Positions 32,589 to 41,691 are shown, numbered from the stretch's first letter. The stretch is 64,000 nt of DNA from Streptomyces zaomyceticus (GCF_014656215.1 NZ_BNBZ01000004.1:186001-250000); one strand, 5' to 3'. Made by a program: numbers and translations. The notes: a model not told the origin generated them from the sequence alone.

Positions 32589-32622
32589 GAAGAAGCCCTT
32601 CCCTTCGGGGGAGGGCTTCTTC
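32589..32622. terminator. Terminator of the tRNA array
   Basis: A 15-bp stem (GAAGAAGCCCTTCCC with GGGGAGGGCTTCTTC, one wobble) has a TTCG loop. It sits between the tRNA array and the convergent ndgR gene. Confidence 0.92.
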
Positions 32623-32707
32623 GCTGTTCCGTGCCGGGGGCACAAGTCCGGCCCACCGCTGCGGCGTTGAAGCGGTGGGCCGGGACGAACAGAAGACAGG
32701 GAGAGCG

Positions 32708-33424
32708 TCAGCCGGTGCGGCGGAGCGCCTCGGAGAGACGGGCGGCGGCGTCGATGACCGCCTGGGCGTGCATACGGCCCGGGTGGCGCGTCAGACGCTC
32801 GATCGGCCCGGAGACCGAGACGGCGGCCACCACGCGGTTCGACGGGCCGCGTACGGGCGCGGAGACGGACGCGACGCCCGGCTCCCGCTCACCGATCGAC
32901 TGGGCCCAGCCGCGGCGCCGTACGCCCGACAGGGCCGTCGCCGTGAAACGGGCGCCCTGGAGGCCGCGGTGGAGCCGCTCGGGCTCCTCCCAGGCCATCA
33001 GGATCTGCGCCGACGAGCCGGCCTTCATCGTCAGCGTCGAGCCGACCGGGACGGTGTCCCGGAGGCCCGAGAGACGCTCGGCCGCCGCCACGCAGATGCG
33101 CATGTCGCCCTGGCGCCGGTAGAGCTGGGCGCTCTCGCCGGTGACGTCGCGCAGATGCGTGAGCACCGGGCCGGCGGTCGCGAGCAGACGGTCCTCGCCG
33201 GCCGCGGCGGCGAGCTCCGCGAGGCGCGGTCCGAGGATGAACCGGCCCTGCATGTCACGCGCCACCATCCGGTGGTGTTCCAGTGCCACGGCCAGTCGGT
33301 GTGCCGTGGGTCGTGCGAGTCCCGTCGCCGCGACCAGTCCTGCGAGGGTGGCCGGACCGGACTCCAGGGCGCTCAGGACAAGGGCTGCCTTGTCGAGAAC
33401 GCCTACGCCGCTAGAGTTGTCCAT
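32708..33424 (-). CDS. ndgR: IclR-family amino-acid-dependent regulator NdgR
   Basis: This 238-residue protein has an N-terminal winged helix (about 6-65: TLAGLVAATGLARPTAHRLAVALEHHRMV) and an IclR effector-binding GAF-like domain (about 85-235). Sequence and position divergent from leuCD match S. coelicolor NdgR, which binds upstream of leucine and other amino-acid genes and affects antibiotic production. The ATG at 33424 is the conserved start (MDNSSGVGVLDKAA). It has no clear ribosome site, and a possible TATCGT lies just upstream, so a very short leader is likely. Confidence 0.95.
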   Translation of the reverse strand: MDNSSGVGVLDKAALVLSALESGPATLAGLVAATGLARPTAHRLAVALEHHRMVARDMQGRFILGPRLAELAAAAGEDRLLATAGPVLTHLRDVTGESAQLYRRQGDMRICVAAAERLSGLRDTVPVGSTLTMKAGSSAQILMAWEEPERLHRGLQGARFTATALSGVRRRGWAQSIGEREPGVASVSAPVRGPSNRVVAAVSVSGPIERLTRHPGRMHAQAVIDAAARLSEALRRTG

Positions 33425-33441
33425 GCAACGATATTCGCGTC

Positions 33442-33493
33442 TCACTCTGTGAAACGCAAGTTCAATTTCCTGCGGAACTTGTCACTCTGGTGA
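33442..33493. promoter_or_regulatory. ndgR-leuC intergenic operator region
   Basis: TCAC-TCT-GTGA (33442-33452) and TCAC-TCTG-GTGA (33482-33493) are two near-identical small palindromes 40 bp apart. Between them AAGTTC (33458-33463) and GAACTT (33475-33480) form another inverted repeat. NdgR is known to bind this kind of intergenic region; the assignment of these exact sites is inference. Confidence 0.55.
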
Positions 33494-33564
33494 GGCGGCC
33501 GCACAACGGCCCGCGAAACGGGTCTCTAGTTGTGCCGGCGTAGACGTCGGCCGGAGGGAAAGCG

Positions 33565-34989
33565 ATGGGTAGGACACTCGCGGAGAAGGTCTGGGACGAC
33601 CATGTCGTCCGGCGCGCCGAGGGCGAGCCCGACCTCCTCTTCATCGATCTGCACCTGCTGCACGAGGTGACCAGCCCCCAGGCCTTCGACGGCCTGCGCC
33701 AGAACGGCCGGCAGGTGCGGCGCCTCGACCTCACCATCGCCACCGAGGACCACAACACCCCGACCCTCGACATCGACAAGCCGATCGCCGACCCGGTCTC
33801 CCGCGCACAGCTGGAGACCCTCCGGAAGAACTGTGCCGAGTTCGGCGTCCGGCTGCACCCGCTGGGCGACGTCGAGCAGGGCGTCGTCCACGTCGTGGGA
33901 CCGCAGCTGGGCCTGACCCAGCCCGGCACCACCGTCGTCTGCGGCGACTCGCACACCTCCACGCACGGCGCCTTCGGCGCGCTGGCGTTCGGCATCGGCA
34001 CCAGCCAGGTCGAGCACGTGCTCGCCACCCAGACGCTGCCGCTGGCCCGCCCCAGGACCATGGCCATCACGATCGACGGCGAGCTGCCCGAGGACGTCAC
34101 CGCCAAGGACCTGATCCTGGCGATCATCACCAAGATCGGCACCGGCGGCGGCCAGGGCTACATCCTGGAATACCGCGGCTCCGCCATCGAGAAGCTCTCG
34201 ATGGAGTCCCGGATGACCATCTGCAACATGTCGATCGAGGCCGGCGCCCGCGCGGGCATGATCGCCCCCGACGAGACCACCTTCGCCTATCTGAAGGGTC
34301 GTGCCCACGCCCCCGAGGGCGAGGACTGGGACGCGGCCGTCGCGTACTGGAAGACCCTCAAGTCCGACGAGGACGCGGTCTTCGACGCCGAGGTCGTCAT
34401 CGACGCCGCCTCGCTCGCGCCGTTCGTCACCTGGGGCACCAACCCCGGCCAGGGCGCGCCGCTTTCGGCGAACGTCCCCGACCCGGCTTCGTACGAAGAC
34501 GCTTCGGAGCGCCTGGCCGCCGAAAAGGCCCTGGAGTACATGGGGTTGACCGCCGGGCAGCCGCTGCGCGACATCAAGGTCGACACCGTCTTCGTAGGCT
34601 CCTGCACCAACGGCCGCATCGAGGACCTGCGCAACGCCGCCGCCCTGCTGGAGGGCCGCAAGGTCGCCGACGGCGTCCGCATGCTGGTCGTCCCCGGCTC
34701 GGTGCGCGTCGCCCTGCAGGCCGTCGAGGAGGGTCTGGACAAGGTCTTCAAGGAGTCCGGCGCCGAATGGCGGCACGCGGGCTGCTCGATGTGCCTGGGC
34801 ATGAACCCCGACCAACTGGCTCCCGGTGAGCGCTCCGCGTCCACCTCCAACCGCAACTTCGAGGGCCGGCAGGGCAAGGGCGGCCGGACCCACCTGGTCT
34901 CCCCCCAGGTCGCCGCCGCCACCGCCGTTCTGGGCCATCTGGCCTCCCCGGCCGATCTGTCCGACGTCGCCACCACCGCGGGGGTCTGA
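33565..34989 (+). CDS. leuC: 3-isopropylmalate dehydratase large subunit
   Basis: This 474-residue aconitase-family protein has cluster-ligand cysteines in [12 protein letters not shown] and [10 protein letters not shown], plus [14 protein letters not shown] and the conserved [20 protein letters not shown] end. With LeuD it isomerises 2- to 3-isopropylmalate in leucine synthesis through a 4Fe-4S cluster. GGAGGG lies 6 nt before the ATG. leuD follows after 6 nt. Confidence 0.97.
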   Translation: MGRTLAEKVWDDHVVRRAEGEPDLLFIDLHLLHEVTSPQAFDGLRQNGRQVRRLDLTIATEDHNTPTLDIDKPIADPVSRAQLETLRKNCAEFGVRLHPLGDVEQGVVHVVGPQLGLTQPGTTVVCGDSHTSTHGAFGALAFGIGTSQVEHVLATQTLPLARPRTMAITIDGELPEDVTAKDLILAIITKIGTGGGQGYILEYRGSAIEKLSMESRMTICNMSIEAGARAGMIAPDETTFAYLKGRAHAPEGEDWDAAVAYWKTLKSDEDAVFDAEVVIDAASLAPFVTWGTNPGQGAPLSANVPDPASYEDASERLAAEKALEYMGLTAGQPLRDIKVDTVFVGSCTNGRIEDLRNAAALLEGRKVADGVRMLVVPGSVRVALQAVEEGLDKVFKESGAEWRHAGCSMCLGMNPDQLAPGERSASTSNRNFEGRQGKGGRTHLVSPQVAAATAVLGHLASPADLSDVATTAGV

Positions 34990-34995
34990 GGAACC

Positions 34996-35589
34996 ATGGA
35001 AGCTTTCACCACGCACACCGGCCGGGCCGTCCCGCTGCGCCGCAGCAACGTCGACACCGACCAGATCATCCCCGCGCACTGGCTGAAGAAGGTCACCCGC
35101 GACGGCTTCGAGGACGGCCTCTTCGAGGCCTGGCGCAAGGACTCCGAGTTCATCCTCAACCGCCCCGAGCGGCAGGGCGCCTCGGTCCTGGTGGCCGGCC
35201 CCGACTTCGGCACCGGCTCCTCCCGTGAGCACGCCGTCTGGGCGCTCCAGAACTACGGCTTCCAGACCGTGATCTCCGCCCGCTTCGCCGACATCTTCCG
35301 CGGCAACTCGCTGAAGAACGGCCTGCTCACCGTGGTCCTGCCGCAGGAGACGGTCGACGCGCTCTGGGAGCTGACCGAGGCCGACCCGACCGCCGAGATC
35401 ACCGTCGACCTGGAGCAGCGGAAGGTCCTGGCCGCCGGGATCGACGCCGACTTCGAGCTCGACGAGAACGCCCGCTGGCGTCTCCTGAACGGACTCGACG
35501 ACATCAGCCTCACCCTTCAGAACGAAGCCGACATCGCGGCCTACGAGGCGGCACGACCGGCCCACAAGCCCCGTACAATTACGGTCTGA
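34996..35589 (+). CDS. leuD: 3-isopropylmalate dehydratase small subunit
   Basis: This 197-residue protein is the swivelling aconitase domain, with [14 protein letters not shown] near the start, [17 protein letters not shown] and [16 protein letters not shown]. It forms the heterodimer with LeuC. It is cotranscribed with leuC and ends before a very strong terminator. Confidence 0.97.
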   Translation: MEAFTTHTGRAVPLRRSNVDTDQIIPAHWLKKVTRDGFEDGLFEAWRKDSEFILNRPERQGASVLVAGPDFGTGSSREHAVWALQNYGFQTVISARFADIFRGNSLKNGLLTVVLPQETVDALWELTEADPTAEITVDLEQRKVLAAGIDADFELDENARWRLLNGLDDISLTLQNEADIAAYEAARPAHKPRTITV

Positions 35590-35604
35590 GCAGCGCTTTT
35601 CCCA

Positions 35605-35640
35605 GACTGCGCCCCCCACCGCCCGGTGGGGGGCGCAGTC
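35605..35640 (+). terminator. leuCD terminator
   Basis: A perfect 16-bp stem, GACTGCGCCCCCCACC with its complement, has a GCCC loop. It starts 15 nt after leuD. Confidence 0.95.
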
Positions 35641-35693
35641 GCTTGTTGAGACCCTGTCGGGCGACAACTCGCCCTAGATGGCACAATCGGTGC

Positions 35694-35921
35694 ATGGAAC
35701 GCGACAGCCAACTCGAGCTCTACGAGTCAGTCGCCGCCCGATTGAAGGAAGCGCACACAAGAGTGCGCTCACTGCAAGTCCCGGAGGGCGTAAGGATGGC
35801 GCTGTCCCGGAAGCTGCTGGTCGTGACGGCCGCGGCGAAGCACGATCTCAAGGACGCGGCAACGCGTCTGGACCGGTTGATGAAGGACCTCGACGAGGGC
35901 CGATTCCCAGAGGACGACTGA
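35694..35921 (+). CDS. Small conserved helical protein
   Basis: This 75-residue highly charged protein (MERDSQLELYESVAARLKEAHTR, ALSRKLLVVTAAAKHDLKDAATRLDRLMKDLDEG) is predicted almost wholly alpha-helical with a coiled-coil tendency, and has no Cys, signal or membrane segment. Codon use is normal for the neighbourhood. Its constant place between leuD and hup in Streptomyces suggests a conserved actinobacterial gene, but I cannot name a function. CACAAT lies 6 nt before the ATG, compatible with a leaderless transcript. Confidence 0.75.
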   Translation: MERDSQLELYESVAARLKEAHTRVRSLQVPEGVRMALSRKLLVVTAAAKHDLKDAATRLDRLMKDLDEGRFPEDD

Positions 35922-35984
35922 CACCAAGAACTCCGCATCGGATCTTCCGCGTTGCGGCACTAGGGTGATTAGCCCGTTTCGTGT

Positions 35985-36013
35985 TTGATTTGCGGTATAT
36001 ACATGCCTAACGT
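35985..36013 (+). promoter_or_regulatory. hup promoter
   Basis: TTGATT, a 17-nt spacer and TAACGT fit the Streptomyces housekeeping sigma consensus well. The leader would be about 45 nt, ending in GAAGGGG before the GTG at 36065. Confidence 0.75.
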
Positions 36014-36064
36014 GCGAAAAAGCTTGAACACTTTCGTTCTGGCAATGTCTCCGAAGGGGAAGAC

Positions 36065-36769
36065 GTGAACAAGGCGCAGCTCGTAGAAGCGATTGCCGAC
36101 AAGATGGGCGGTCGTCAGCAGGCCGCCGAAGCCGTCGACCACGTGCTCGACGCCATCGTGCGTGCCGTGGTCGCCGGCGACCGGGTCTCGGTGACGGGTT
36201 TCGGCTCGTTCGAGAAGGTCGACCGTCCGGCCCGCTACGCCCGCAACCCGCAGACGGGTGAGCGGGTGCGGGTCAAGAAGACCTCGGTCCCGCGCTTCCG
36301 TGCCGGTCAGGGCTTCAAGGACCTGGTCAGCGGCTCGAAGAAGCTCCCCAAGGGAGGCGAGGTCTCCGTCAAGAAGGCGCCCAAGGGCAGCCTGACCGGC
36401 GGCGCCGCCTCGGCGACCGTGAAGAAGGCCGCCGCCAAGAAGGCCAGCACCGCCAAGAAGGCCGCCGCGAAGAAGGCGACCCCGGCGAAGAAGGTCACCA
36501 CGGCGGCCGCGAAGAAGGCGACCCCCGCCAAGAAGACCACCACGGCGGCCGCGAAGAAGGCGACCCCCGCCAAGAAGACCACCACCGCCGCGGCGAAGAA
36601 GACCTCCGCCGCCGCCAAGAAGACCACCACGGCCGCCGCGAAGAAGGCGACCAAGGTCACGGCCAAGAAGACCGCGCCGGCCGCGAAGAAGGCCACGGCG
36701 ACGAAGGCGCCCGCCAAGAAGACGACGGCGCGCAAGACGACCGCCAAGAAGACCGCCGCCAAGAAGTAG
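36065..36769 (+). CDS. hupS: HU nucleoid protein with Lys/Ala-rich C-terminal tail (HupS type)
   Basis: This 234-residue protein begins with a typical HU fold (MNKAQLVEAIADKMGGRQQAAEAVDHVLDAI..., arm segment RPARYARNPQTGERVRVKKTSVPRF) over about 94 residues. A histone H1-like tail of about 140 residues follows, made of AAKK, TPAKK and TTTAAAKK units. Two-domain HU proteins compact DNA and are involved in spore nucleoid condensation in Streptomyces. The GTG start has GAAGGGG 5 nt upstream. Confidence 0.95.
   Translation: MNKAQLVEAIADKMGGRQQAAEAVDHVLDAIVRAVVAGDRVSVTGFGSFEKVDRPARYARNPQTGERVRVKKTSVPRFRAGQGFKDLVSGSKKLPKGGEVSVKKAPKGSLTGGAASATVKKAAAKKASTAKKAAAKKATPAKKVTTAAAKKATPAKKTTTAAAKKATPAKKTTTAAAKKTSAAAKKTTTAAAKKATKVTAKKTAPAAKKATATKAPAKKTTARKTTAKKTAAKK
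36497..36580. repeat. Two perfect 42-bp tandem coding repeats in the HU tail
   Basis: Units 36497-36538 and 36539-36580 each encode TTAAAKKATPAKKT. A diverged third unit follows. Nucleotide identity of the first two suggests a recent duplication. Confidence 0.85.
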
Positions 36770-36789
36770 GACGAGCGGTAGACACCCGC

Positions 36790-36821
36790 CGGGCCGGGCT
36801 TCCCCCAGGGAGCCCGGCCCG
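36790..36821 (+). terminator. hup terminator
   Basis: CGGGCCGGGCT(T)CCC pairs with GGGAGCCCGGCCCG with one bulged T. It is 20 nt after the stop. Confidence 0.85.
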
Positions 36822-36905
36822 CGGCGCGTCCGGGACCCCGAGGCGGCGGCGCCGGACCGGACACCGGCCGGGTACGGCCGGAAATCCCGGCCGCGAGCCC
36901 GGGGA

Positions 36906-37115
36906 TCAGAAGGTCTGGAGCGTCACCAGGGTGATCCGCAGGCCGGCCCCGGACGTGCCCGGCTCGGCCTCGATCCGTACCCGCTGCCCCGGCCGCAGCA
37001 GCCGCAGCCCACCCGCCTCGAAGGCCTCCGCCCCGAACTCCACGGGGGTGCCGTCGTCGAGCAGCACACTGCCGCTGCGGGTCTCGGAGTCGTACGTGAA
37101 CGCGGTCGCCTGCAT
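36906..37115 (-). CDS. Cold-shock-like OB-fold small protein
   Basis: This 69-residue protein has a CspA-like order of strands: RSGSVLLDDGTPVEFGAEAFEAGGLRLLRPGQRVRIE. It lacks the aromatic RNP motifs (KGFGFI, VFVHF) of true cold-shock proteins, so nucleic-acid binding is uncertain. It starts 10 nt after the cofC stop, so it is probably cotranscribed with cofC. Confidence 0.7.
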   Translation of the reverse strand: MQATAFTYDSETRSGSVLLDDGTPVEFGAEAFEAGGLRLLRPGQRVRIEAEPGTSGAGLRITLVTLQTF

Positions 37116-37125
37116 GGACCGCAGC

Positions 37126-37791
37126 CTATCCGGCCGCCGGCAGCCAACGGGCGGCCGTCCGGGGGCCGAGCCCCAGCTCCCGGGCCGCCGCCAGATCCTC
37201 ACCGGTGTCCACGTCCCGGCGTACGGAATCCACTCCGGCCAGCCGGATTTCCACCGCTCCGGAAGACAAATGCCGGAGGCGCGACGCACCTCCGAATGCC
37301 GGTTCCAATTCCACCCCGGGACCCGCCGAGAGGAATGTCGTACCTATTTCGGCGGCATCCGCGAGAAAAGCCCTCGGAAATTTCCCGGCCGTGTCCAGGA
37401 CCCGGGTCAGCTCCTCCGGACGCAGTGCCGGCAGATCCGCGTTGAGCGCGGCCACCCGCGCCCACGGCCGCAGCGACCGCACGGCACGGACCCCGTGCGC
37501 GAGCGCCGCGTTGAGCCCCGCCGCCGGGGTGTCCGGCACGATGCGCGCGCCCAGGGCGGCGAGCGCCTCCGAGGCGGTGGGATCGTCCGTGACGACCGCC
37601 ACATCCCGTACCCGCGCGCAGTTCAGCACCGCCCCGACGGTGTCCTCGGCGAACGCCAGCGCGAGCCTGGGGCGCAGCCGGGGCCCGGCCGCCGCGGCCA
37701 GCCTGCTCTTCGCCAGGGCAAGGGGCTTCAGGGGGACGACCAGGGACCAGCCCTCGTCCGCAGCCGCGCGCATCGGGTGCAGTGTCTTCAT
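37126..37791 (-). CDS. cofC: 2-phospho-L-lactate (phosphoenolpyruvate) guanylyltransferase for coenzyme F420
   Basis: This 221-residue nucleotidyltransferase has VVPLKPLALAKSRLA (GTP-binding loop), VAVVTDDP, AALNADLPALRPEEL (metal-binding region), and TTFLSAGPGVELEPAFGGASRLRH, all typical of CofC. It activates 2-phospholactate or, in actinobacteria, phosphoenolpyruvate with GTP in F420 synthesis. The start is uncertain between ATG 37791 and ATG 37773 because neither has a strong ribosome site. Confidence 0.88.
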   Translation of the reverse strand: MKTLHPMRAAADEGWSLVVPLKPLALAKSRLAAAAGPRLRPRLALAFAEDTVGAVLNCARVRDVAVVTDDPTASEALAALGARIVPDTPAAGLNAALAHGVRAVRSLRPWARVAALNADLPALRPEELTRVLDTAGKFPRAFLADAAEIGTTFLSAGPGVELEPAFGGASRLRHLSSGAVEIRLAGVDSVRRDVDTGEDLAAARELGLGPRTAARWLPAAG

Positions 37792-37918
37792 CGGGGCCCA
37801 TTCTGTCCCGCCCACGAGCCCCGCCGAAGGGCCCGGGGCGTACGGTGTCACTCGACAGAGCAGGAGCATGGGGCGACACTTGACCCCCTGCCAGCCAGCC
37901 CCGGAGAAAGGTGTCCGA

Positions 37919-38671
37919 GTGCCCCGCCGCAGAATCGGCTTCTGGTACCGCCTCGCGGCGGTCATCGCCAAACCCCCCCTGGTGGTTCTGTTCAAGCGGG
38001 ACTGGCGCGGTATGGAGCACATTCCGGCCGACGGCGGATTCATCACCGCGGTCAACCACAACTCCTACCTGGACCCGCTGTCCTACGCGCACTACCAGTA
38101 CAACACCGGCCGGGTCCCGCGCCTTCTCGCCAAGGCGGGTCTCTTCAAGACCCCCTTCGTCGGCATGATGCTGCGCGGCACCGGACAGATCCCCGTCTAC
38201 CGGGAGACGACCAACGCGCTCGACGCGTTCCGCGCCGCCGTCGACGCCATCGAGCGCGGCGAGTGCGTCGCCTTCTACCCCGAGGGCACCCTGACCCGGG
38301 ACCCCGACCAGTGGCCCATGGCGGGCAAGACCGGTGCCGCGCGCGTCGCGCTGCTCACCCGTGCCCCCGTCGTCCCGGTGGCCCAGTGGGGCGCCAACCT
38401 GGCGATGCCGCCGTACGCCAAGGAGAACAAGCTCAGCCTGTTCCCCCGCAAGACGCTGACCGTGCAGGCGGGTCCGCCCGTCGACCTCTCCCGCTTCTAC
38501 GGACTCGAGCCCACGCCCGAGGTGCTCCGCGAGGCCACCGAGGTCATCATGGCCGCCGTCACCGCCCTCCTGGAGCAGATCCGCGGCGAGCAGGCGCCCG
38601 CCGAACCGTACGACCACCGCAGGGCGCGCCTGGAGCAGCGGCGCAAGGCCGCAGAAGGGGGCACCAAGTGA
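37919..38671 (+). CDS. 1-acyl-sn-glycerol-3-phosphate acyltransferase (PlsC-like)
   Basis: This 250-residue protein has the acyltransferase motif I NHNSYLDPLSY (NHx4D), motif II MLRGTGQIPVYRE, motif III FYPEGTLTRD and motif IV VVPVAQWG. It transfers an acyl chain to lysophosphatidic acid in membrane-lipid synthesis, or a related acceptor. The GTG start has AAAGG 7 nt upstream. Its TGA overlaps the gpsA GTG, coupling it to glycerol-3-phosphate supply. Confidence 0.9.
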   Translation: MPRRRIGFWYRLAAVIAKPPLVVLFKRDWRGMEHIPADGGFITAVNHNSYLDPLSYAHYQYNTGRVPRLLAKAGLFKTPFVGMMLRGTGQIPVYRETTNALDAFRAAVDAIERGECVAFYPEGTLTRDPDQWPMAGKTGAARVALLTRAPVVPVAQWGANLAMPPYAKENKLSLFPRKTLTVQAGPPVDLSRFYGLEPTPEVLREATEVIMAAVTALLEQIRGEQAPAEPYDHRRARLEQRRKAAEGGTK

Positions 38672-39669
38672 CCAAGGCAGCCGTCTTCGGCAACGGATCC
38701 TGGGGCACCGCGTTCGCGATGGTGCTCGCCGACGCGGGCTGCGAGGTGAGCCTCTGGGGCCGCCGCGCCGAACTCGCCAAGGAGATCAACGCCACCCGGG
38801 TCAACCCCGACTATCTGCCCGGCGTCGAACTCCCCGCGGCGATCACGGCCACCGCCGACCCCGCGGAGGCCGCCCACGACGCCGACTTCACCGTCCTCGT
38901 CGTGCCCTCCCAGACCCTGCGCGGCAACCTCGCCGCCTGGGCGCCGGTGCTCGCGCCCGACACCGTCCTCGTCTCCCTCATGAAGGGCGTCGAACTCGGC
39001 ACCGCCAAGCGGATGAGCGAGGTGATCACCGAGGTCGCCGACGTGCCCGCCGAGCGCGTCGCCGTCCTCACCGGCCCCAACCTGGCCAAGGAGATCGCCA
39101 CCCGGCAGCCCGCCGCCGCCGTCGTCGCCTGCGTCGACGAGACGGTCGCCCAGCGGATCCAGACCGCCTGCATGACCCCGTACTTCCGCCCGTACACCAA
39201 CACCGACGTGGTGGGCTGCGAGCTCGGCGGCGCGGTCAAGAACGTCATCGGCCTCGCCGTCGGCATCGCCAACGGCATGGGCCTCGGCGACAACTCCAAG
39301 GCCACGCTCATCACCCGCGGCCTCGCGGAGACCACCCGCCTCGGCCTCGCCATGGGCGCCGACCCGCTGACCTTCTCCGGTCTCGCGGGCCTCGGCGACC
39401 TCGTCGCCACCTGCTCCTCGCCGCTCTCCCGGAACAACACCTTCGGCACCAACCTCGGCCGCGGGATGACCCTCCAGGAGACCATCGCGGCCACCAAGCA
39501 GACCGCCGAGGGCGTCAAGTCCTGCGAGTCCGTGCTCGATCTGGGCCGCCGCCACGGCGTCGACATGCCCATCACCGAGACCGTCGTCTCCATCGTCCAC
39601 GACGGGAAGCCGCCGATCGTCGCCCTGAAGGAACTGATGTCGCGCAGCGCCAAGGCCGAACGCCGCTGA
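38668..39669 (+). CDS. gpsA: Glycerol-3-phosphate dehydrogenase (NAD(P)+)
   Basis: This 333-residue enzyme has the N-terminal Rossmann motif AAVFGNGSWGTAFA, the active-site region GCELGGAVKNVIGLAVGIANGMGLGDNSKATLITRGL (catalytic Lys), and SGLAGLGDLVATCSSPLSRN. It reduces dihydroxyacetone phosphate to sn-glycerol-3-phosphate for phospholipids. The GTG start lies in a GTGA overlap with the acyltransferase gene, with AAGGGGG upstream. Confidence 0.96.
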   Translation: MTKAAVFGNGSWGTAFAMVLADAGCEVSLWGRRAELAKEINATRVNPDYLPGVELPAAITATADPAEAAHDADFTVLVVPSQTLRGNLAAWAPVLAPDTVLVSLMKGVELGTAKRMSEVITEVADVPAERVAVLTGPNLAKEIATRQPAAAVVACVDETVAQRIQTACMTPYFRPYTNTDVVGCELGGAVKNVIGLAVGIANGMGLGDNSKATLITRGLAETTRLGLAMGADPLTFSGLAGLGDLVATCSSPLSRNNTFGTNLGRGMTLQETIAATKQTAEGVKSCESVLDLGRRHGVDMPITETVVSIVHDGKPPIVALKELMSRSAKAERR

Positions 39670-39769
39670 GCGCCGGAGCCGCCCCGCGCCCCCTCGCCCC
39701 GCCGACCCGGACGCGCGGGGGAGCGGGGCGCAAGGCCGTTCGGGAGTCGCAAGGTACGCTCATCGCGAT

Positions 39770-40909
39770 ATGAGCGAGAACACCCAGAGCCCCCGCAAGC
39801 CCCGCGTGGCCGTCGTCTTCGGCGGACGCAGCTCCGAGCACGCCATCTCCGTCGTCACGGCGGGCGCCGTCCTGAGCGCCATCGACCGGGACAAGTACGA
39901 CGTGCTGCCCATCGGCATCACGACGGACGGGCGCTGGGCGCTCACCGCCGACGCCCCCGAGCGCATGGCCATCGCCGACCGCGCCCTGCCGAACGTCGCC
40001 GACCTGGCCGAGTCCGGCGAGGGCGGCGTCGTCCTCTCCGTCGACCCCGCCAACCGCGAGGTCGTGCTCACCGAGCCCGGCGCCGTGCCGAAGGCCCTCG
40101 GCGAGGTCGACGTGGTCTTCCCGATGCTCCACGGCCCGTACGGCGAGGACGGCACCCTCCAGGGCCTCCTGGAACTCTCCGGCGTCCCCTACGTCGGCGC
40201 GGGCGTCCTCGCCTCCGCCGTCGGCCAGGACAAGGAGTACATGAAGCGGGTCTTCGTCTCCTTCGGCCTGCCCGTCGGACCGTACGAGGTCATCCGCCCC
40301 CGCGAGTGGGAGCAGAACCCGGCCGCCGCCCGCAAGAAGATCGTCGAGTTCGCCGCCGACCACGGCTGGCCGCTCTTCGTGAAGCCGGCCCGCGGCGGCT
40401 CCTCCATGGGCATCACCAAGGTCGACGACCTCTCCGGCCTCGACGAGGCCATCGAGGAGGCCCGTCGCCACGACCCCAAGATCCTCGTCGAGTCGCTGCT
40501 GCGCGGCCGCGAGATCGAGTGCGGCGTCCTGGAGTTCGAGGACGGCCCGCGCGCCAGCGTTCCGGCCGAGATCCCGCCGGTCACCGACCACGACTTCTAC
40601 GACTTCGAGGCCAAGTACATCGACTCGGCCTCCGGCATCGTGCCCGCCCCGATCGGGGACGAGGCCACCGCCGAGATCCAGCGTCTCGCCGTCGCCGCCT
40701 ACGAGGCCGTCTCCTGCGAGGGCCTGGTCCGCGCCGACTTCTTCCTGACCGAGGACGGCGAGTTCGTGATCAACGAGATCAACACCATGCCGGGCTTCAC
40801 CCCGATCTCCATGTACCCGCGCATGTGGCAGGCGAGCGGCGTCGACTACTCCGAGCTCGTCGACCGCCTCATCCAGGCCGCGCTGACCCGCTCCACGGGC
40901 CTGCGCTGA
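39770..40909 (+). CDS. ddlA: D-alanine--D-alanine ligase
   Basis: This 379-residue ATP-grasp enzyme has VVFGGRSSEHAISVVTAG, MLHGPYGEDGTLQGLLE, VKPARGGSSMGI, FYDFEAKY (omega-loop region with the Phe/Tyr typical of D-Ala-D-Ala ligases) and VINEINTMPGFTPISMYP. It makes the peptidoglycan dipeptide precursor. TACGCT lies 9 nt before the ATG, giving at most a very short leader. Confidence 0.96.
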   Translation: MSENTQSPRKPRVAVVFGGRSSEHAISVVTAGAVLSAIDRDKYDVLPIGITTDGRWALTADAPERMAIADRALPNVADLAESGEGGVVLSVDPANREVVLTEPGAVPKALGEVDVVFPMLHGPYGEDGTLQGLLELSGVPYVGAGVLASAVGQDKEYMKRVFVSFGLPVGPYEVIRPREWEQNPAAARKKIVEFAADHGWPLFVKPARGGSSMGITKVDDLSGLDEAIEEARRHDPKILVESLLRGREIECGVLEFEDGPRASVPAEIPPVTDHDFYDFEAKYIDSASGIVPAPIGDEATAEIQRLAVAAYEAVSCEGLVRADFFLTEDGEFVINEINTMPGFTPISMYPRMWQASGVDYSELVDRLIQAALTRSTGLR

Positions 40910-40934
40910 CCCCTGGGGCCCGTCCCCGCACCCC

Positions 40935-40980
40935 GGAAGACCGTGCCGCCGCCCTCAGAGGCTGGACGGCACGGTCTTCC
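40935..40980. terminator. Bidirectional hairpin between ddlA and the convergent lipoprotein gene
   Basis: GGAAGACCGTGCCG (40935-40948) is perfectly repeated inverted at 40967-40980, an 14-bp stem with an 18-nt loop. The right arm is inside the last codons of the minus-strand gene, an economical overlap. Confidence 0.8.
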
Positions 40981-41437
40981 GTACGGGATCGGCGAGATCC
41001 GCGAGCGGCGTCATGTCGTGCGTGTACTGCTCGCCGAGCGTGACCTCGACGTACGTCTTCCGGTACGTCGTGGTGAAACGGGGCCCGCCGCCCTCGGGGC
41101 GCTCCAGCATCCAGTCGACGCCGTTCGCCCCGATGCCCTGCGCTTTGGGATCGCTCATCTTTTCGGGCCGGGGCACCCCGCAGCGCAGTACGATCGCACC
41201 GTCACCCCAACCGGCGGTCAGCTCGGAGCCGGGCTCAGGGTCACTCCGCTCCAGCCCCGCCACGGTGTCGGGAAGCTCCTTCGCCAGGGCCTGGCAGAAG
41301 GCGGCCTCCGCCGCCGGGGGGCTGGGTACCACGACGGACGCCGCGGCGTCCGGCGAGGAGCAGCCGGCGACGGCCAGCAGCGACACGGCTGCCGTCACGG
41401 CGGCGGGCAGGCCGAAGGGCCGGTGGGATGACTTCAC
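40955..41437 (-). CDS. DUF3515 lipoprotein
   Basis: This 160-residue protein has a lipoprotein signal ending in the lipobox L-A-V-A-G-C. The mature domain has FCQALAKELPDTVAG, AGWGDGAIVLRCGVPRPEKM, GVDWMLE and RFTTTYRKTYVEVTLGEQY, typical of actinobacterial DUF3515 lipoproteins. The function is unknown; the constant neighbourhood of ddlA and thiL suggests an envelope role. GTG 41437 is chosen because it places the signal at the N-terminus; the ribosome site is weak. Confidence 0.82.
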   Translation of the reverse strand: MKSSHRPFGLPAAVTAAVSLLAVAGCSSPDAAASVVVPSPPAAEAAFCQALAKELPDTVAGLERSDPEPGSELTAGWGDGAIVLRCGVPRPEKMSDPKAQGIGANGVDWMLERPEGGGPRFTTTYRKTYVEVTLGEQYTHDMTPLADLADPVRKTVPSSL

Positions 41438-41457
41438 CGGCCAAGCGTAGACGGGGG

Positions 41458-41691
41458 CTACAGATGAACGACCGGGCAGGTGAGGGTGCGCGTGATGCCG
41501 TCCACTTGCTGGACCTTGGCGACCACCATGCGGCCGAGCTCGTCGACCGTGTCCGCCTGCGCGCGCACGATGACGTCGTACGGGCCGGTCACGTCTTCCG
41601 CCTGGAGCACCCCCGGGATCTTGGAGATGGTGTCGGCGACGATCGACGCCTTGCCCACCTCGGTCTGAATGAGGATGTACGCCTGAACCAC
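41458..41691 (-). CDS. Stand-alone Lrp/AsnC ligand-binding (RAM) domain protein
   Basis: This 77-residue protein consists only of the RAM domain (VQAYILIQTEVGKASIVADTI, VTGPYDVIVRAQADTVDELG). The DNA-binding helix-turn-helix of Lrp/AsnC regulators is absent. Such small proteins form ring-like oligomers and bind amino acids. The start is GTG with GGAGG 4 nt before it. It is divergent from thiL. Confidence 0.9.
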   Translation of the reverse strand: MVQAYILIQTEVGKASIVADTISKIPGVLQAEDVTGPYDVIVRAQADTVDELGRMVVAKVQQVDGITRTLTCPVVHL

